A DNA stretch of 47,017 nt from Gemmatimonadaceae bacterium (lineage in GTDB: Bacteria > Gemmatimonadota > Gemmatimonadetes > Gemmatimonadales > Gemmatimonadaceae): positions 1-47,017 of the forward strand of contig JACCWE010000050.1 of assembly GCA_013697785.1 (NCBI GenBank), in the 5' to 3' direction. Every line of letters starts with the position of its first letter. Positions within the stretch are counted from its first letter, which is position 1. Positions 26,997 through 35,125 of this stretch are shown here, piece by piece. Position numbers and translations under genes: made by a program. The notes below the pieces were generated by a model. That model saw only the letters and a program-made list of their open reading frames with translations. It made no database searches and was not told the origin of the DNA.

Positions 26997-27388
26997 TGGC
27001 CGAAGGGATTACGCACACGATCGGGCGCCGGAAAGAAGCGGTTTGCCGTCTCTACATTCGCGCCGGCTCCGGCAAGTGGGATGTCAACGGCCGCACGCTC
27101 GGCGATTACTTCCCGCGTCCGACGCTCGTTTCGGCGATTCAGCAGCCGTTCACGGCGACCGACACGCTCGGCCGCTACGATGTGAAGGCGAAGCTCGAAG
27201 GTGGTGGGCAGAGTGGACAGGCGGGCGCGCTGCGCCTCGCTGTATCCCGCGCCCTCGTCGAGATGGACGAGACGCACCGTCGCAAGCTGCGTGACCTCGG
27301 CCTCATGACGCGCGATTCGCGCTCGGTCGAGCGCAAGAAGCCGGGCCGTCCGAAGGCCCGCAAGCGGTTCCAGTTCTCGAAGCGTTAA
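26996..27388 (+). CDS. 30S ribosomal protein S9
   Basis: A 130-residue small-subunit protein with the family signatures IGRRKEAVCRLYI at the N-terminus, GGGQSGQAGALRLAVSRAL in the middle, and a basic C-terminal tail (KKPGRPKARKRFQFSKR) that reaches the tRNA in the P site; SKR is the conserved terminus. The ATG uses the last base of the rplM stop (TAATG), so translation is coupled. A GC-rich hairpin follows before rpsB. Confidence 0.97.
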   Translation: MAEGITHTIGRRKEAVCRLYIRAGSGKWDVNGRTLGDYFPRPTLVSAIQQPFTATDTLGRYDVKAKLEGGGQSGQAGALRLAVSRALVEMDETHRRKLRDLGLMTRDSRSVERKKPGRPKARKRFQFSKR

Positions 27389-27400
27389 GCAGTTGCCGTC

Positions 27401-27429
27401 TCTCCGCGCGACGCTCGTTCGCGCGGAGA
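27401..27429 (+). terminator. rpsI-rpsB intergenic hairpin
   Basis: TCTCCGCGCG (27401-27410) pairs perfectly with CGCGCGGAGA (27420-27429) across a 9-base loop. The following ATCTTTCACG has only a short T run. It could end rpsI transcription partially, stabilise the mRNA end, or be part of the rpsB leader. Confidence 0.5.
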
Positions 27430-27530
27430 ATCTTTCACGCTCTCCGAGTTGCTTTCGGGTGCCGCTATGAGCGGTCGATTGCAACGATGACGAGAGCGGC
27501 CGACTAAACCCGAAGGGATTGCAAGCACTC

Positions 27531-28445
27531 ATGACTCTGCCGAACCTCGATCAACTGCTCGAAGCCGGTGTCCATTTCGGACACCAGACCCGCCGCTGGA
27601 ATCCGAAGATGCGCAGGTACATCTTCGCCGAGCGCAACGGGATCCACATCATCGATCTGCAGAAGACCCTCCGCCAGCTCGAGCTCGCACAGAAGCTCGT
27701 GCGCGATGCGGTTCTGCGCGGCGAGAACGTCCTCTTCGTCTGCACCAAGCGTCAGCTCAAGGGAATAGTGCAGGCCGAGGCTGAGCGCTGCGGCGCGATG
27801 TACGTCACCGAGCGCTGGCTCGGCGGCATGCTGACGAACTTCCAGACGGTGAAGAAGCAGATCCGCCGCCTGAAGGATCTCGAGGCCGGCAGCGAAGAGG
27901 GCGGCGACTTCCAGAACTACACGAAGAAAGAGCAGCTCATGATGTCCCGTGAGCTCGAGAAGCTGAACAAGTATCTCTCGGGCATCAAGAACATGGGCCG
28001 TCTGCCGGGCTTGCTGTTCATCGTCGATTCGAAGAAGGAAAAGATCGCCGTCACCGAAGCGAACAAGCTCGGTCTGCCGATCGTCGCGATCGTCGATACG
28101 AACGCCGATCCCGATCTCATTTCGGTGCCGATCGCAGGCAACGATGATGCGATTCGCTCGGTCGAGCTGATCACGAAGGCCATCGCCGACACGATCGCCG
28201 AGGCACGCCGCGAGGCGCCGAAGCGCGAGGAGTCGGAAGAGGGCGAGGAAGGTCAGACGACGTACAGCTCCGATCGTGGAACGGAGCCGGCGGATGAAGG
28301 CGAGAAGCGTCGCCGTCGCCGCCCGCGCCGTCGTGCGAAGCCCGAGGCAATCGCAGCACGCCTCAATGTGGGCGGACAGCCCGCGGATGCCGGCGACGCT
28401 CCGGACGCCGGTGCGGTGCCTGCGGACGAGGCAGCGGCGGAGTAG
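27531..28445 (+). CDS. 30S ribosomal protein S2 with a long basic/acidic tail
   Basis: A 304-residue small-subunit protein. The core has LEAGVHFGHQTRRWNPKM at the N-terminus, YIFAERNGIHIIDLQKT, TERWLGGMLTNF, PIVAIVDTNADPDL and VPIAGNDDAIRSVELI, canonical for S2. The core ends near residue 230. A tail of about 75 residues follows: an acidic stretch, then RRRRRPRRRAKP, then an Ala/Asp-rich end. Most S2 proteins stop near 240-260. The ATG at 27531 is chosen over an in-frame TTG at 27519 because GAAGGGA lies about 12 bases upstream. tsf follows after 160 bases. Confidence 0.96.
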   Translation: MTLPNLDQLLEAGVHFGHQTRRWNPKMRRYIFAERNGIHIIDLQKTLRQLELAQKLVRDAVLRGENVLFVCTKRQLKGIVQAEAERCGAMYVTERWLGGMLTNFQTVKKQIRRLKDLEAGSEEGGDFQNYTKKEQLMMSRELEKLNKYLSGIKNMGRLPGLLFIVDSKKEKIAVTEANKLGLPIVAIVDTNADPDLISVPIAGNDDAIRSVELITKAIADTIAEARREAPKREESEEGEEGQTTYSSDRGTEPADEGEKRRRRRPRRRAKPEAIAARLNVGGQPADAGDAPDAGAVPADEAAAE

Positions 28446-28605
28446 GGCTGGTCGGAGTAGTGTCCGGCACGCCTTCGAAGTAAACTGAGTTCGCCGCCGG
28501 CCCCGCCGGGGGCGTTCTCGTGAAAGCGACATGATTCATGCGGCCGCGCGGGGTTCTGCGGCTGCCCGAGACCAGAACACGCTGACAAGCGTGAAGGATT
28601 GAAAA

Positions 28606-29214
28606 ATGGCTACGACTACCGCATTCACAGCAAAGCACGTTCAGGAGCTCCGCCAGAAGAGCGGCGCGGGCATGATGGACGCGAAGCGCGCCCTGGAAGA
28701 GGCGGGGGGCGACATGGAGAAGGCGGGCGAGCTTCTCCGCGCCAAGGGCATTGCAAAGGCCGAGAAGCGCTCGGATCGCACCGCGAGCGAGGGACGCGTG
28801 GGCAGCTACATCCACCACAATGGTAAGGTGGGCGTGCTCGTCGAAGTGAACTCCGAGACGGATTTCGTGTCCGGCACCGATGAGTTCAAGGAGCTCGTGC
28901 GCGAGATCGCGCTGCACATCGCGAGCGCGGCACCGCTCGCCGTCGATCGCGACGGCATTCCTGCAGAGGAAGTCGAGCGCGAGCGTCGGATAGCCGAGCA
29001 GCAGTTCGCCGAGAGCGGCAAGCCCGAGTCGCTGCGCGAGAAGATCGTGCAGGGGAAGGTCGACTCGTACTACAAGCAGCACTCGTTGATGTCGCAGGAG
29101 TACGTTCGCGACAACAAGAAGACGATCGGCGATCTCGTGAAGGAGCTCTCGGCGAAGGTCGGCGAGAACATCGTGGTCAAGCGCTTCGCCCGCTTTCAGC
29201 TGGGGCAGGAGTAA
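28606..29214 (+). CDS. elongation factor Ts
   Basis: A 202-residue guanine-nucleotide exchange factor for EF-Tu. The UBA-like N-terminus ([20 protein letters not shown]) and the signature [23 protein letters not shown] are clear. The protein is the short form with a reduced core: it goes to [21 protein letters not shown] and ends after [22 protein letters not shown] precedes the ATG as ribosome binding site. pyrH follows after 8 bases, and its ribosome binding site lies within the last tsf codons. Confidence 0.96.
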   Translation: MATTTAFTAKHVQELRQKSGAGMMDAKRALEEAGGDMEKAGELLRAKGIAKAEKRSDRTASEGRVGSYIHHNGKVGVLVEVNSETDFVSGTDEFKELVREIALHIASAAPLAVDRDGIPAEEVERERRIAEQQFAESGKPESLREKIVQGKVDSYYKQHSLMSQEYVRDNKKTIGDLVKELSAKVGENIVVKRFARFQLGQE

Positions 29215-29222
29215 TCGCCAGC

Positions 29223-29936
29223 GTGGCGCCGCTCAAGTATTCGAGCGTGCTGCTCAAGCTCTCCGGTGAAGCACTCGCCGGAGAGCGCACTACCGGTTTC
29301 GACTTCGACGTCCTCGATCGCCTTGCCGGGGAGATCAAGGACGTCGTCGCGATGGGGACGCGCGTCGGCGTCGTGATCGGCGGCGGCAACATCGTGCGCG
29401 GCGCGCAGCTCTCGAAGATGGGAATGGATCGCGTTGGCGCGGACTACATGGGCATGCTCGGCACCGTGATCAATGCGCTCGCGATGCAGGACGTCCTCGA
29501 GAAGAAGAACATCGACACGCGTGTCATGACCGCGATCCGCATGGAAGAGATCGCGGAGCCGTACATCCGCCGCCGCGCGCAGCGCCATCTCGACAAGGGG
29601 CGCGTCGTGATCTTCGCAGGGGGCACGGGCAATCCGTACTTCTCCACGGACACCGCGGCGGTCCTTCGGGGTATCCAGATGAAGGCGGACGTCATCATCA
29701 AGGCGACCAGCGTCGACGGTGTGTACTCCGCGGACCCGAAGAAGGACAAGAACGCGACGATGTACGAGACGATCTCGTACAAGGAAGTGATTCGCGACGA
29801 GCTCGCGGTAATGGATCAGACTGCGATCACGCTCTGCCGCGAAAATTCGATGCCGTTGATCGTCCTCAACATTTCACGCCCGGGCTCCGTCGCCAGCGCG
29901 ATACGCGGCGATCGGGTGGGCACACTCGTCCAATGA
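29223..29936 (+). CDS. uridylate kinase
   Basis: A 237-residue bacterial UMP kinase of the amino acid kinase fold, supplying UDP for nucleotide and envelope precursor synthesis. Motifs: VLLKLSGEALAG at the N-terminus, GVVIGGGNIVRG, DYMGMLGTVINALAMQ, VIFAGGTGNPYFSTDTAA and the C-terminal IVLNISRPGSVASAI. The start is GTG, supported by CAGGAG about 10 bases upstream inside tsf. The TGA overlaps the frr ATG (ATGA). Confidence 0.97.
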   Translation: MAPLKYSSVLLKLSGEALAGERTTGFDFDVLDRLAGEIKDVVAMGTRVGVVIGGGNIVRGAQLSKMGMDRVGADYMGMLGTVINALAMQDVLEKKNIDTRVMTAIRMEEIAEPYIRRRAQRHLDKGRVVIFAGGTGNPYFSTDTAAVLRGIQMKADVIIKATSVDGVYSADPKKDKNATMYETISYKEVIRDELAVMDQTAITLCRENSMPLIVLNISRPGSVASAIRGDRVGTLVQ

Positions 29937-30487
29937 GCACGATTCCGCAGTTCGTCAAGGAAGCACGCGCCGGCATGGATAAGGCGCTCGAGAGCTCCCG
30001 CAAGGAGTTTTCCTCGATCAGGAGCGGCAAGGCGTCGACGACGCTGCTCGACACCATTCGCGTTGATGCGTATGGGCAGTCGATGCCGATGTCGCAGGTG
30101 GGCAGCGTCTCCGCACCCGAGGCGCGACTGCTCACGATCACGCCGTGGGACAAGGGGCTCACGCAGGCGATCGAGAAGGCGATCCGCGACTCCGACCTCG
30201 GGCTCAATCCTCAGAGCCAGGGCGGCGTGATTCGCGTGCCGCTGCCATCGCTCAACGAAGAGCGGCGCAAGGAGCTCGTGAAGGTCGTCCACCGTCTTGC
30301 CGAGGAGGGACGGATCGGCGTGCGCCATGCGCGCACGGTTGCGCGCGACGCGATCAAGAAGCTCGACAAGGCGCCGGAAGACGACAAGAAGGCGGCGGAC
30401 AAGGAGCTGCAGAAGGTGCACGACGAGCACATCGCGAAGCTCGAGGAGATGCTGAAGTCGAAGGAAGCCGAAATCATGGAAGTGTAG
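29933..30487 (+). CDS. ribosome recycling factor
   Basis: A 184-residue factor that splits post-termination ribosomes with EF-G. The family pattern is clear: a three-helix bundle with IRSGKASTTLLDTIRVDAYG, PMSQVGSVSAPEARLLTI, AIRDSDLGLNPQSQGGVIRV, PLPSLNEERRKELVK and VRHARTVARDAIKKL. Length is standard. It is coupled to pyrH through an ATGA overlap, and uppS begins 11 bases after its stop. Confidence 0.97.
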   Translation: MSTIPQFVKEARAGMDKALESSRKEFSSIRSGKASTTLLDTIRVDAYGQSMPMSQVGSVSAPEARLLTITPWDKGLTQAIEKAIRDSDLGLNPQSQGGVIRVPLPSLNEERRKELVKVVHRLAEEGRIGVRHARTVARDAIKKLDKAPEDDKKAADKELQKVHDEHIAKLEEMLKSKEAEIMEV

Positions 30488-30497
30488 GACCGCTCGC

Positions 30498-31241
30498 ATG
30501 AGGGCGCCGGAGATGCTCGCACGGATCCGTGAGAACGGCGCGATTCCAAGACACATCGCGATCATCATGGATGGCAACGGCCGCTGGGCGCGCGAGCGCA
30601 ACCTTCCGCGTCCGCTGGGCCATCGCTCGGGGATGAAGTCGGTGCGCGAGGTGGTGGAAGGGGCGATCGAGGCCGGTGTCGAGGTGCTCTCGCTCTTCGC
30701 ATTCTCGCAGGAGAACTGGCAGCGCCCCGTCACCGAGATCCAGGCGCTGATGTCACTGCTCGAGGAGTACATCGCGCGGGAGGCGGAGGAGCTCGCGCAG
30801 CAGGGAGTGCGCGTGCAGGTGCTCGGCGATCTCGCGCGACTGACGCCGGCGGCGGCCGCTGCGGCTGCGAAGCTCATCGCGATCACGGTGCACAACGACA
30901 AGCTCGTGCTCAACCTCTTCATCTCGTACGGCAGCCGCGCCGAAATCGTGCGCGCGGCGCAGCTGCTCGCGGAAGATGTGCGCGCGGGGCGCATGAGCGC
31001 CGCCGATGTCGATGAGGAGGCGATCGCCGAGCGACTCTACACTGTGGGCGTCCCCGATCCGGATCTGCTGATTCGCACATCGGGCGAGCAGCGCCTCTCG
31101 AACTTCATGCTCTGGCAGGTCGCGTACGCCGAGCTGTACATGTCGCCGGTGTTGTGGCCGAACTTCCGGCGCCAGGAGCTGTTCGAGGCGATCCTCGACT
31201 TCCAGAGTCGCGACCGCCGCTTCGGCCGCGTCACCGCGTAG
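30498..31241 (+). CDS. isoprenyl (undecaprenyl) diphosphate synthase
   Basis: A 247-residue cis-prenyltransferase making the C55 lipid carrier for peptidoglycan and polysaccharide. Signature motifs: IAIIMDGNGRWA (catalytic Asp25), RPLGHRSGMKSVR, LSLFAFSQENWQRP and the C-terminal DLLIRTSGEQRLSNFMLWQ with YAELYMSPVLWPNF. It lies between frr and cdsA; its TAG overlaps the cdsA GTG. The product chain length is assumed to be C55 from context. Confidence 0.96.
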   Translation: MRAPEMLARIRENGAIPRHIAIIMDGNGRWARERNLPRPLGHRSGMKSVREVVEGAIEAGVEVLSLFAFSQENWQRPVTEIQALMSLLEEYIAREAEELAQQGVRVQVLGDLARLTPAAAAAAAKLIAITVHNDKLVLNLFISYGSRAEIVRAAQLLAEDVRAGRMSAADVDEEAIAERLYTVGVPDPDLLIRTSGEQRLSNFMLWQVAYAELYMSPVLWPNFRRQELFEAILDFQSRDRRFGRVTA

Positions 31242-32113
31242 TGGCGCTCTCGAATCTCGCGGCGCGAGTGCTCGTCGCCGTCGTCGCGATCCCTCTGGTG
31301 ATCGGCGCTGTCTACGTCGGCGACGTCGTTCTCGCGGTGACGCTCGGAGTCGTAGCGGCGCTCGCAGCGAGAGAGCTCTTCGGGATCGCAAAGGCCGCCG
31401 ACTACGCGCCGCTGTCGCGCACCGGAACGTCGATCGCGTTTCTTCTGCCGATCGGCGTGCACTACTTTCGCGTCGGACGTTTCGTGCCGCCCGAGATCGC
31501 GCTCGGTGCCATGGCGATCATCGCGCTCTTCACGCTCGCGCTCTTCCGCCGATCCAGCGAAGAGCATCCGCTCGGCGCGGCGGCGGTGACGCTGCTCGGG
31601 GTGCTCTACACGGCCGGCTTTCTCTCGTTCGGGTACGCGCTGCGCTACCACAACTACGTCGTGACCGCACGTGCAGGGAGCGCGCTCGTCTTCTATCCGT
31701 TCGTGCTCACCTGGATCTCCGATACCGCCGGCTACTTCGTCGGGCGCGCGTTCGGAAAATCGAAGCTGATGCCCTCGGTGAGTCCGGGGAAAACGCGCGC
31801 CGGTGCGATCGGTGCTCTCGTGTTCTGCATGCTCGCGAGCTGGGCGTACGCGCAGTGGGTGCTGGTTCCCAACGCGAGCCTCGGGCTTCGCTTGGGCGTC
31901 GCGCTCACGCTCGGCGCGATCATCGGCGCAGCAGTCCAGGTTGGCGATCTCGTCGAGTCGCTCCTCAAGCGCGAGGGCGGCGTGAAGGACAGCTCGCATC
32001 TCATCCCCGGCCATGGGGGCGTGCTCGATCGCATCGATGGGTTGCTCTTCGCGCTGCCGGTGACGTATTTCCTGTTCACCTTCCCGCACGTGCTCCTCTT
32101 CGTGAATCGATGA
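31241..32113 (+). CDS. phosphatidate cytidylyltransferase
   Basis: A 290-residue integral membrane enzyme making CDP-diacylglycerol from phosphatidate and CTP, the precursor of all phospholipids. It has about seven to eight hydrophobic segments, for example VLVAVVAIPLVIGAVYVG at the N-terminus. The C-terminal family signature is intact: LLKREGGVKDSSHLIPGHGG followed by VLDRIDG. The GTG start at 31241 overlaps the uppS stop; the longer open frame is a shadow. Its own stop overlaps the dxr ATG. Confidence 0.95.
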   Translation: MALSNLAARVLVAVVAIPLVIGAVYVGDVVLAVTLGVVAALAARELFGIAKAADYAPLSRTGTSIAFLLPIGVHYFRVGRFVPPEIALGAMAIIALFTLALFRRSSEEHPLGAAAVTLLGVLYTAGFLSFGYALRYHNYVVTARAGSALVFYPFVLTWISDTAGYFVGRAFGKSKLMPSVSPGKTRAGAIGALVFCMLASWAYAQWVLVPNASLGLRLGVALTLGAIIGAAVQVGDLVESLLKREGGVKDSSHLIPGHGGVLDRIDGLLFALPVTYFLFTFPHVLLFVNR

Positions 32114-33243
32114 CCGTGCGCGGCGTCGCGGTGCTCGGCTCGACGGGATCGGTCGGCACGACCGCGCTTCGCGTGCTCGCACGCCATCAGGATCGCTTTC
32201 GTGTGGCGGCGATCACCGCCTTCTCGAATACCGAGTTGCTCGAGGCGCAGGCCGCGCAATTCAAGCCGTCATACGTCGGGGTATGCGCGAACGGCACGAG
32301 CCCGCACCCCGGATGGATCGAGGGGTCGAAGTGCCTGGTCGAGGCCGCGACGAGAAGCGATGTCTCGATCGTGATCAACGCGATCGTGGGCGCCGCGGGA
32401 CTCGACGCGACGCTCGCCGCCGTGACGGCAGGGAAGCGTGTTGCGCTCGCGAACAAGGAGACGCTCGTGATGGCGGGCGCGCTCGTGGCCGAGGCGTGCA
32501 GAGTCGGCGGTGGCGAGCTCGTGCCCGTGGACAGCGAGCATAGCGCGATTCTGCAATGTCTCGCGGGGCGCTCGTGCGAGGATGTGCGTCGACTCGTGCT
32601 CACCGCGTCGGGCGGTCCCTTTCGCGAGTGGGATTCCGATCGTCTCGCGAAGGCGACGATCGCCGATGCACTGCAGCATCCAACCTGGAAGATGGGGCGC
32701 AAGATTTCCATCGACAGCGCGACGCTCGCGAACAAGGCGCTCGAGGTCATCGAGGCGCACTTTCTCTTCGGCCTCTCCTACGATCAGATCGAGGTCGTCG
32801 TGCATCCGCAGAGCATCGTGCACTCGTTCGTCGAATTCGTGGATGGAAGCGTGCTCGCGCAGATGGGAGCGCCGAGTATGGAGCTGCCCGTATTGTACGC
32901 GCTGACGCATCCCGATCGCGTGCAGGACGACGCGATGCCGCGCTTCGACCCCGTGGCATGGCCGGCGCTCACCTTCGAGCGCGTGCGAACCGAGAGCTTC
33001 CCTGCGCTGGCGCTGGGCATCGCAGCCGGAAGGCGGGGCGGCGCGGCTCCTGCAGTGTTCAACGCTGCGAACGAGCAGGCGGTGAACCTCTTTCTCGAGA
33101 ACAAGATAAGCTTCATGGATGTCGCGCGGGCCATCGAGAGTGCGCTCTCCTCCTGCGGCGACGACTTGGCCGACACGCGCTTCGCCGTCATGAAAGCCGA
33201 CGCCGCCGCGCGAAGACACGTTCTGGAGATGTTCGCATGCTAG
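32110..33243 (+). CDS. 1-deoxy-D-xylulose 5-phosphate reductoisomerase
   Basis: A 377-residue NADPH-dependent enzyme of the MEP isoprenoid pathway. It has the Rossmann loop VLGSTGSVGTTAL, ANKETLVMAG, the metal-site PVDSEHSAIL, ASGGPFRE, HPTWKMGRKISIDSATLANK and FNAANEQAVNLFL, all canonical. It supplies isoprenoid precursor for the product of uppS in the same operon. The ATG overlaps the cdsA stop, and its stop overlaps the rseP start (ATG at 33237). Confidence 0.96.
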   Translation: MTVRGVAVLGSTGSVGTTALRVLARHQDRFRVAAITAFSNTELLEAQAAQFKPSYVGVCANGTSPHPGWIEGSKCLVEAATRSDVSIVINAIVGAAGLDATLAAVTAGKRVALANKETLVMAGALVAEACRVGGGELVPVDSEHSAILQCLAGRSCEDVRRLVLTASGGPFREWDSDRLAKATIADALQHPTWKMGRKISIDSATLANKALEVIEAHFLFGLSYDQIEVVVHPQSIVHSFVEFVDGSVLAQMGAPSMELPVLYALTHPDRVQDDAMPRFDPVAWPALTFERVRTESFPALALGIAAGRRGGAAPAVFNAANEQAVNLFLENKISFMDVARAIESALSSCGDDLADTRFAVMKADAAARRHVLEMFAC

Positions 33244-34712
33244 AGTGGCTCCGCACTCCCGCCGCAATCGTGTTCGTGTTCGGCATCGTGATCTTCGTTC
33301 ACGAACTCGGACACTTCATCGCGGCCAAGCTGATGGGCGTCTACGCGCCCCGCTTCTCGATCGGCTTCGGGCCCGCTCTGCTGAGTCACAAGTGGGGCGA
33401 GACTGAGTACATCCTCGCAGCACTGCCGCTCGGCGGCTACGTGCGCATGGCGTCGCGCGAGGACGAGTCGATGGCGTTCCTCGAGGGTGGAAGCGAGAAG
33501 CCGGCGCCCGGCGAAGAAGCCGGCGCGAACGGCGCTCCGGCGATCCTCGCACAGCCGCTGCCGCGCTACTACGATCCGAACGGGATGGCGCCGTTCGGTC
33601 CGAAGCCGGTGCCGGAGAATCGCTGGCTCGAGTCGAAGTCGCTCATTGCGCGGCTGTTCATCATGCTGGCCGGCGTAACGATGAACTTTGTACTCGGCTT
33701 CCTCATCATCGCGGGCATTTTCATCACCGCTGGCGAGGTCGTGTATCAGACGCGCGAGATCGGTGACGTCGCCATGTTCTCGTCCACGGACAGCACGTTT
33801 CAGGGACTCGCCGCCGGGGACACGATACTCTCGGTGGATGGGCACGCGGTAGAAACGTGGAACGATATCAGCGAGCGCATCGTCGCCGATGGCGGCGCAT
33901 CGCTCGTGATCACGACCAATCGCGGGACGACCACGATCCCGGTGCAGGATTCCGGCGTGCACTCGCGCGTCGTGATCGCGGGAGGGGTACTGCGCCCCAA
34001 TCTCCCTGCGGTGGTCGGCCAGGTCGTGAGCGGCAAGCCGGGCGAGCGCTCGGGGCTCAAAGTGGATGACAGCGTGACCGCGGTGAACGGCGTCCCCGTG
34101 CGAGGATGGTTCGGCCTCGTTCGGCAGATCGAGTCGTCGCCCGGCAGGGCGCTCACGCTGAGCGTCCGCCGCGGCGGAAACGCGCTGGACGTGAAGGTGA
34201 CGCCGGATTCCACTCCCGACGTCAATCCGATCACACAGCGCGACACGGTGCTCGGCAAGATCGGCGTCGCGATCAAGGATCTCGGCGCTCGACATCCCAT
34301 TCCGTTCGGCGATGCGATCAAGAGCGCGTGGCTCACGACGTGGGGGAACGCTGGCCTCATCGTGCAGACGCTGCACCGGCTGTTGACGGGTCATCAGAGC
34401 GTGAAGGGACTCGCCGGACCGGTTGGTGTGGGCGTTCAGGCTGGGCAGGCCGCGCAGCAGGGATGGCAGTCGCTGCTCTCGCTGCTCGCGCTGCTCAGCA
34501 TCAACCTCGCAGTCGTGAATCTCGTGCCTATTCCGATTCTCGACGGCGGACAGATCCTGATCATGGTGGCGGAAGCGATCAAGGGGCGCGCCCTCGCTGC
34601 ACGCACGCGTGTGCTCCTCTTCTACGGCGGATTCTCGGCGATCGTGCTACTGTTCTCCATCGTGACCTTCAACGACCTGAGCTCGCTCGTCCGGCGGATC
34701 TTCCACCATTGA
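33237..34712 (+). CDS. RseP/SpoIVFB-type site-2 membrane protease (M50)
   Basis: A 491-residue intramembrane zinc protease involved in regulated cleavage of membrane proteins, such as anti-sigma factors. HELGH (His22, Glu23, His26) lies in the first transmembrane helix, and LDGGQIL near the C-terminus supplies the third ligand. Further features are ISFGFGP-like RFSIGFGPALLSHKWG, LPLGGYVRMA, a membrane segment with MLAGVTMNFVLGFLI, two PDZ domains (about 180-260 and 260-325) and a C-terminal helix. It is longer than the usual 420-450 residues, mainly because of an extra Gly/Pro/Glu-rich loop of about 40 residues after LGGYV (about 68-135). It is coupled to dxr by overlap. Confidence 0.94.
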   Translation: MLEWLRTPAAIVFVFGIVIFVHELGHFIAAKLMGVYAPRFSIGFGPALLSHKWGETEYILAALPLGGYVRMASREDESMAFLEGGSEKPAPGEEAGANGAPAILAQPLPRYYDPNGMAPFGPKPVPENRWLESKSLIARLFIMLAGVTMNFVLGFLIIAGIFITAGEVVYQTREIGDVAMFSSTDSTFQGLAAGDTILSVDGHAVETWNDISERIVADGGASLVITTNRGTTTIPVQDSGVHSRVVIAGGVLRPNLPAVVGQVVSGKPGERSGLKVDDSVTAVNGVPVRGWFGLVRQIESSPGRALTLSVRRGGNALDVKVTPDSTPDVNPITQRDTVLGKIGVAIKDLGARHPIPFGDAIKSAWLTTWGNAGLIVQTLHRLLTGHQSVKGLAGPVGVGVQAGQAAQQGWQSLLSLLALLSINLAVVNLVPIPILDGGQILIMVAEAIKGRALAARTRVLLFYGGFSAIVLLFSIVTFNDLSSLVRRIFHH

Positions 34713-34714
34713 GC

Positions 34715-35104
34715 ATGCGCCTCGCATTCGTCGCCGGCTTCGCGGCCCTCGCGCTCGCGCCCTCTCACGCGCGCGCGCAGGAGACCGCCTACCGTTTCGA
34801 GATCGCGAGTGTCGGCGACAGCACCGTCTCGCTGTCGACGGAAAGGCACGAGTGGGTGCGCGCGGGGCAGAAGGGAATCGCCGTCGACCCGATGCGCCAC
34901 GACGCCCTCGTCGCCCGCTTCGTGATTCTCAAGGTCGATCCGGCGAAGAAACGCGCTCTCGCGGTAGTCACCGGGCAGACCACGCAACTCACGACCAATC
35001 ACGTCGCGCTGATCGATCGACCGATGAAGAAGTGGTACGCGCAGCCTACGCTGTGGATCGGCACGGTCGTGGGTGTGGCGATCGGGGCCGTCGTCGCGCA
35101 CTAG
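34715..35104 (+). CDS. small exported protein with a C-terminal membrane segment
   Basis: A 129-residue protein of no family I recognise. It has a signal peptide (MRLAFVAGFAALALAPSHARAQ), a compact beta-rich domain of about 80 residues (RFEIASVGDSTVSL, LVARFVILKVDPAKKRALA) and a C-terminal hydrophobic segment (LWIGTVVGVAIGAVVA). It starts three bases after rseP, so it is probably the last gene of that operon, acting outside the cytoplasm while anchored by its tail. It is convergent with the kinase gene 21 bases on. Confidence 0.7.
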   Translation: MRLAFVAGFAALALAPSHARAQETAYRFEIASVGDSTVSLSTERHEWVRAGQKGIAVDPMRHDALVARFVILKVDPAKKRALAVVTGQTTQLTTNHVALIDRPMKKWYAQPTLWIGTVVGVAIGAVVAH

Positions 35105-35125
35105 CTCTGTGCTGTTGCAGCCGGC

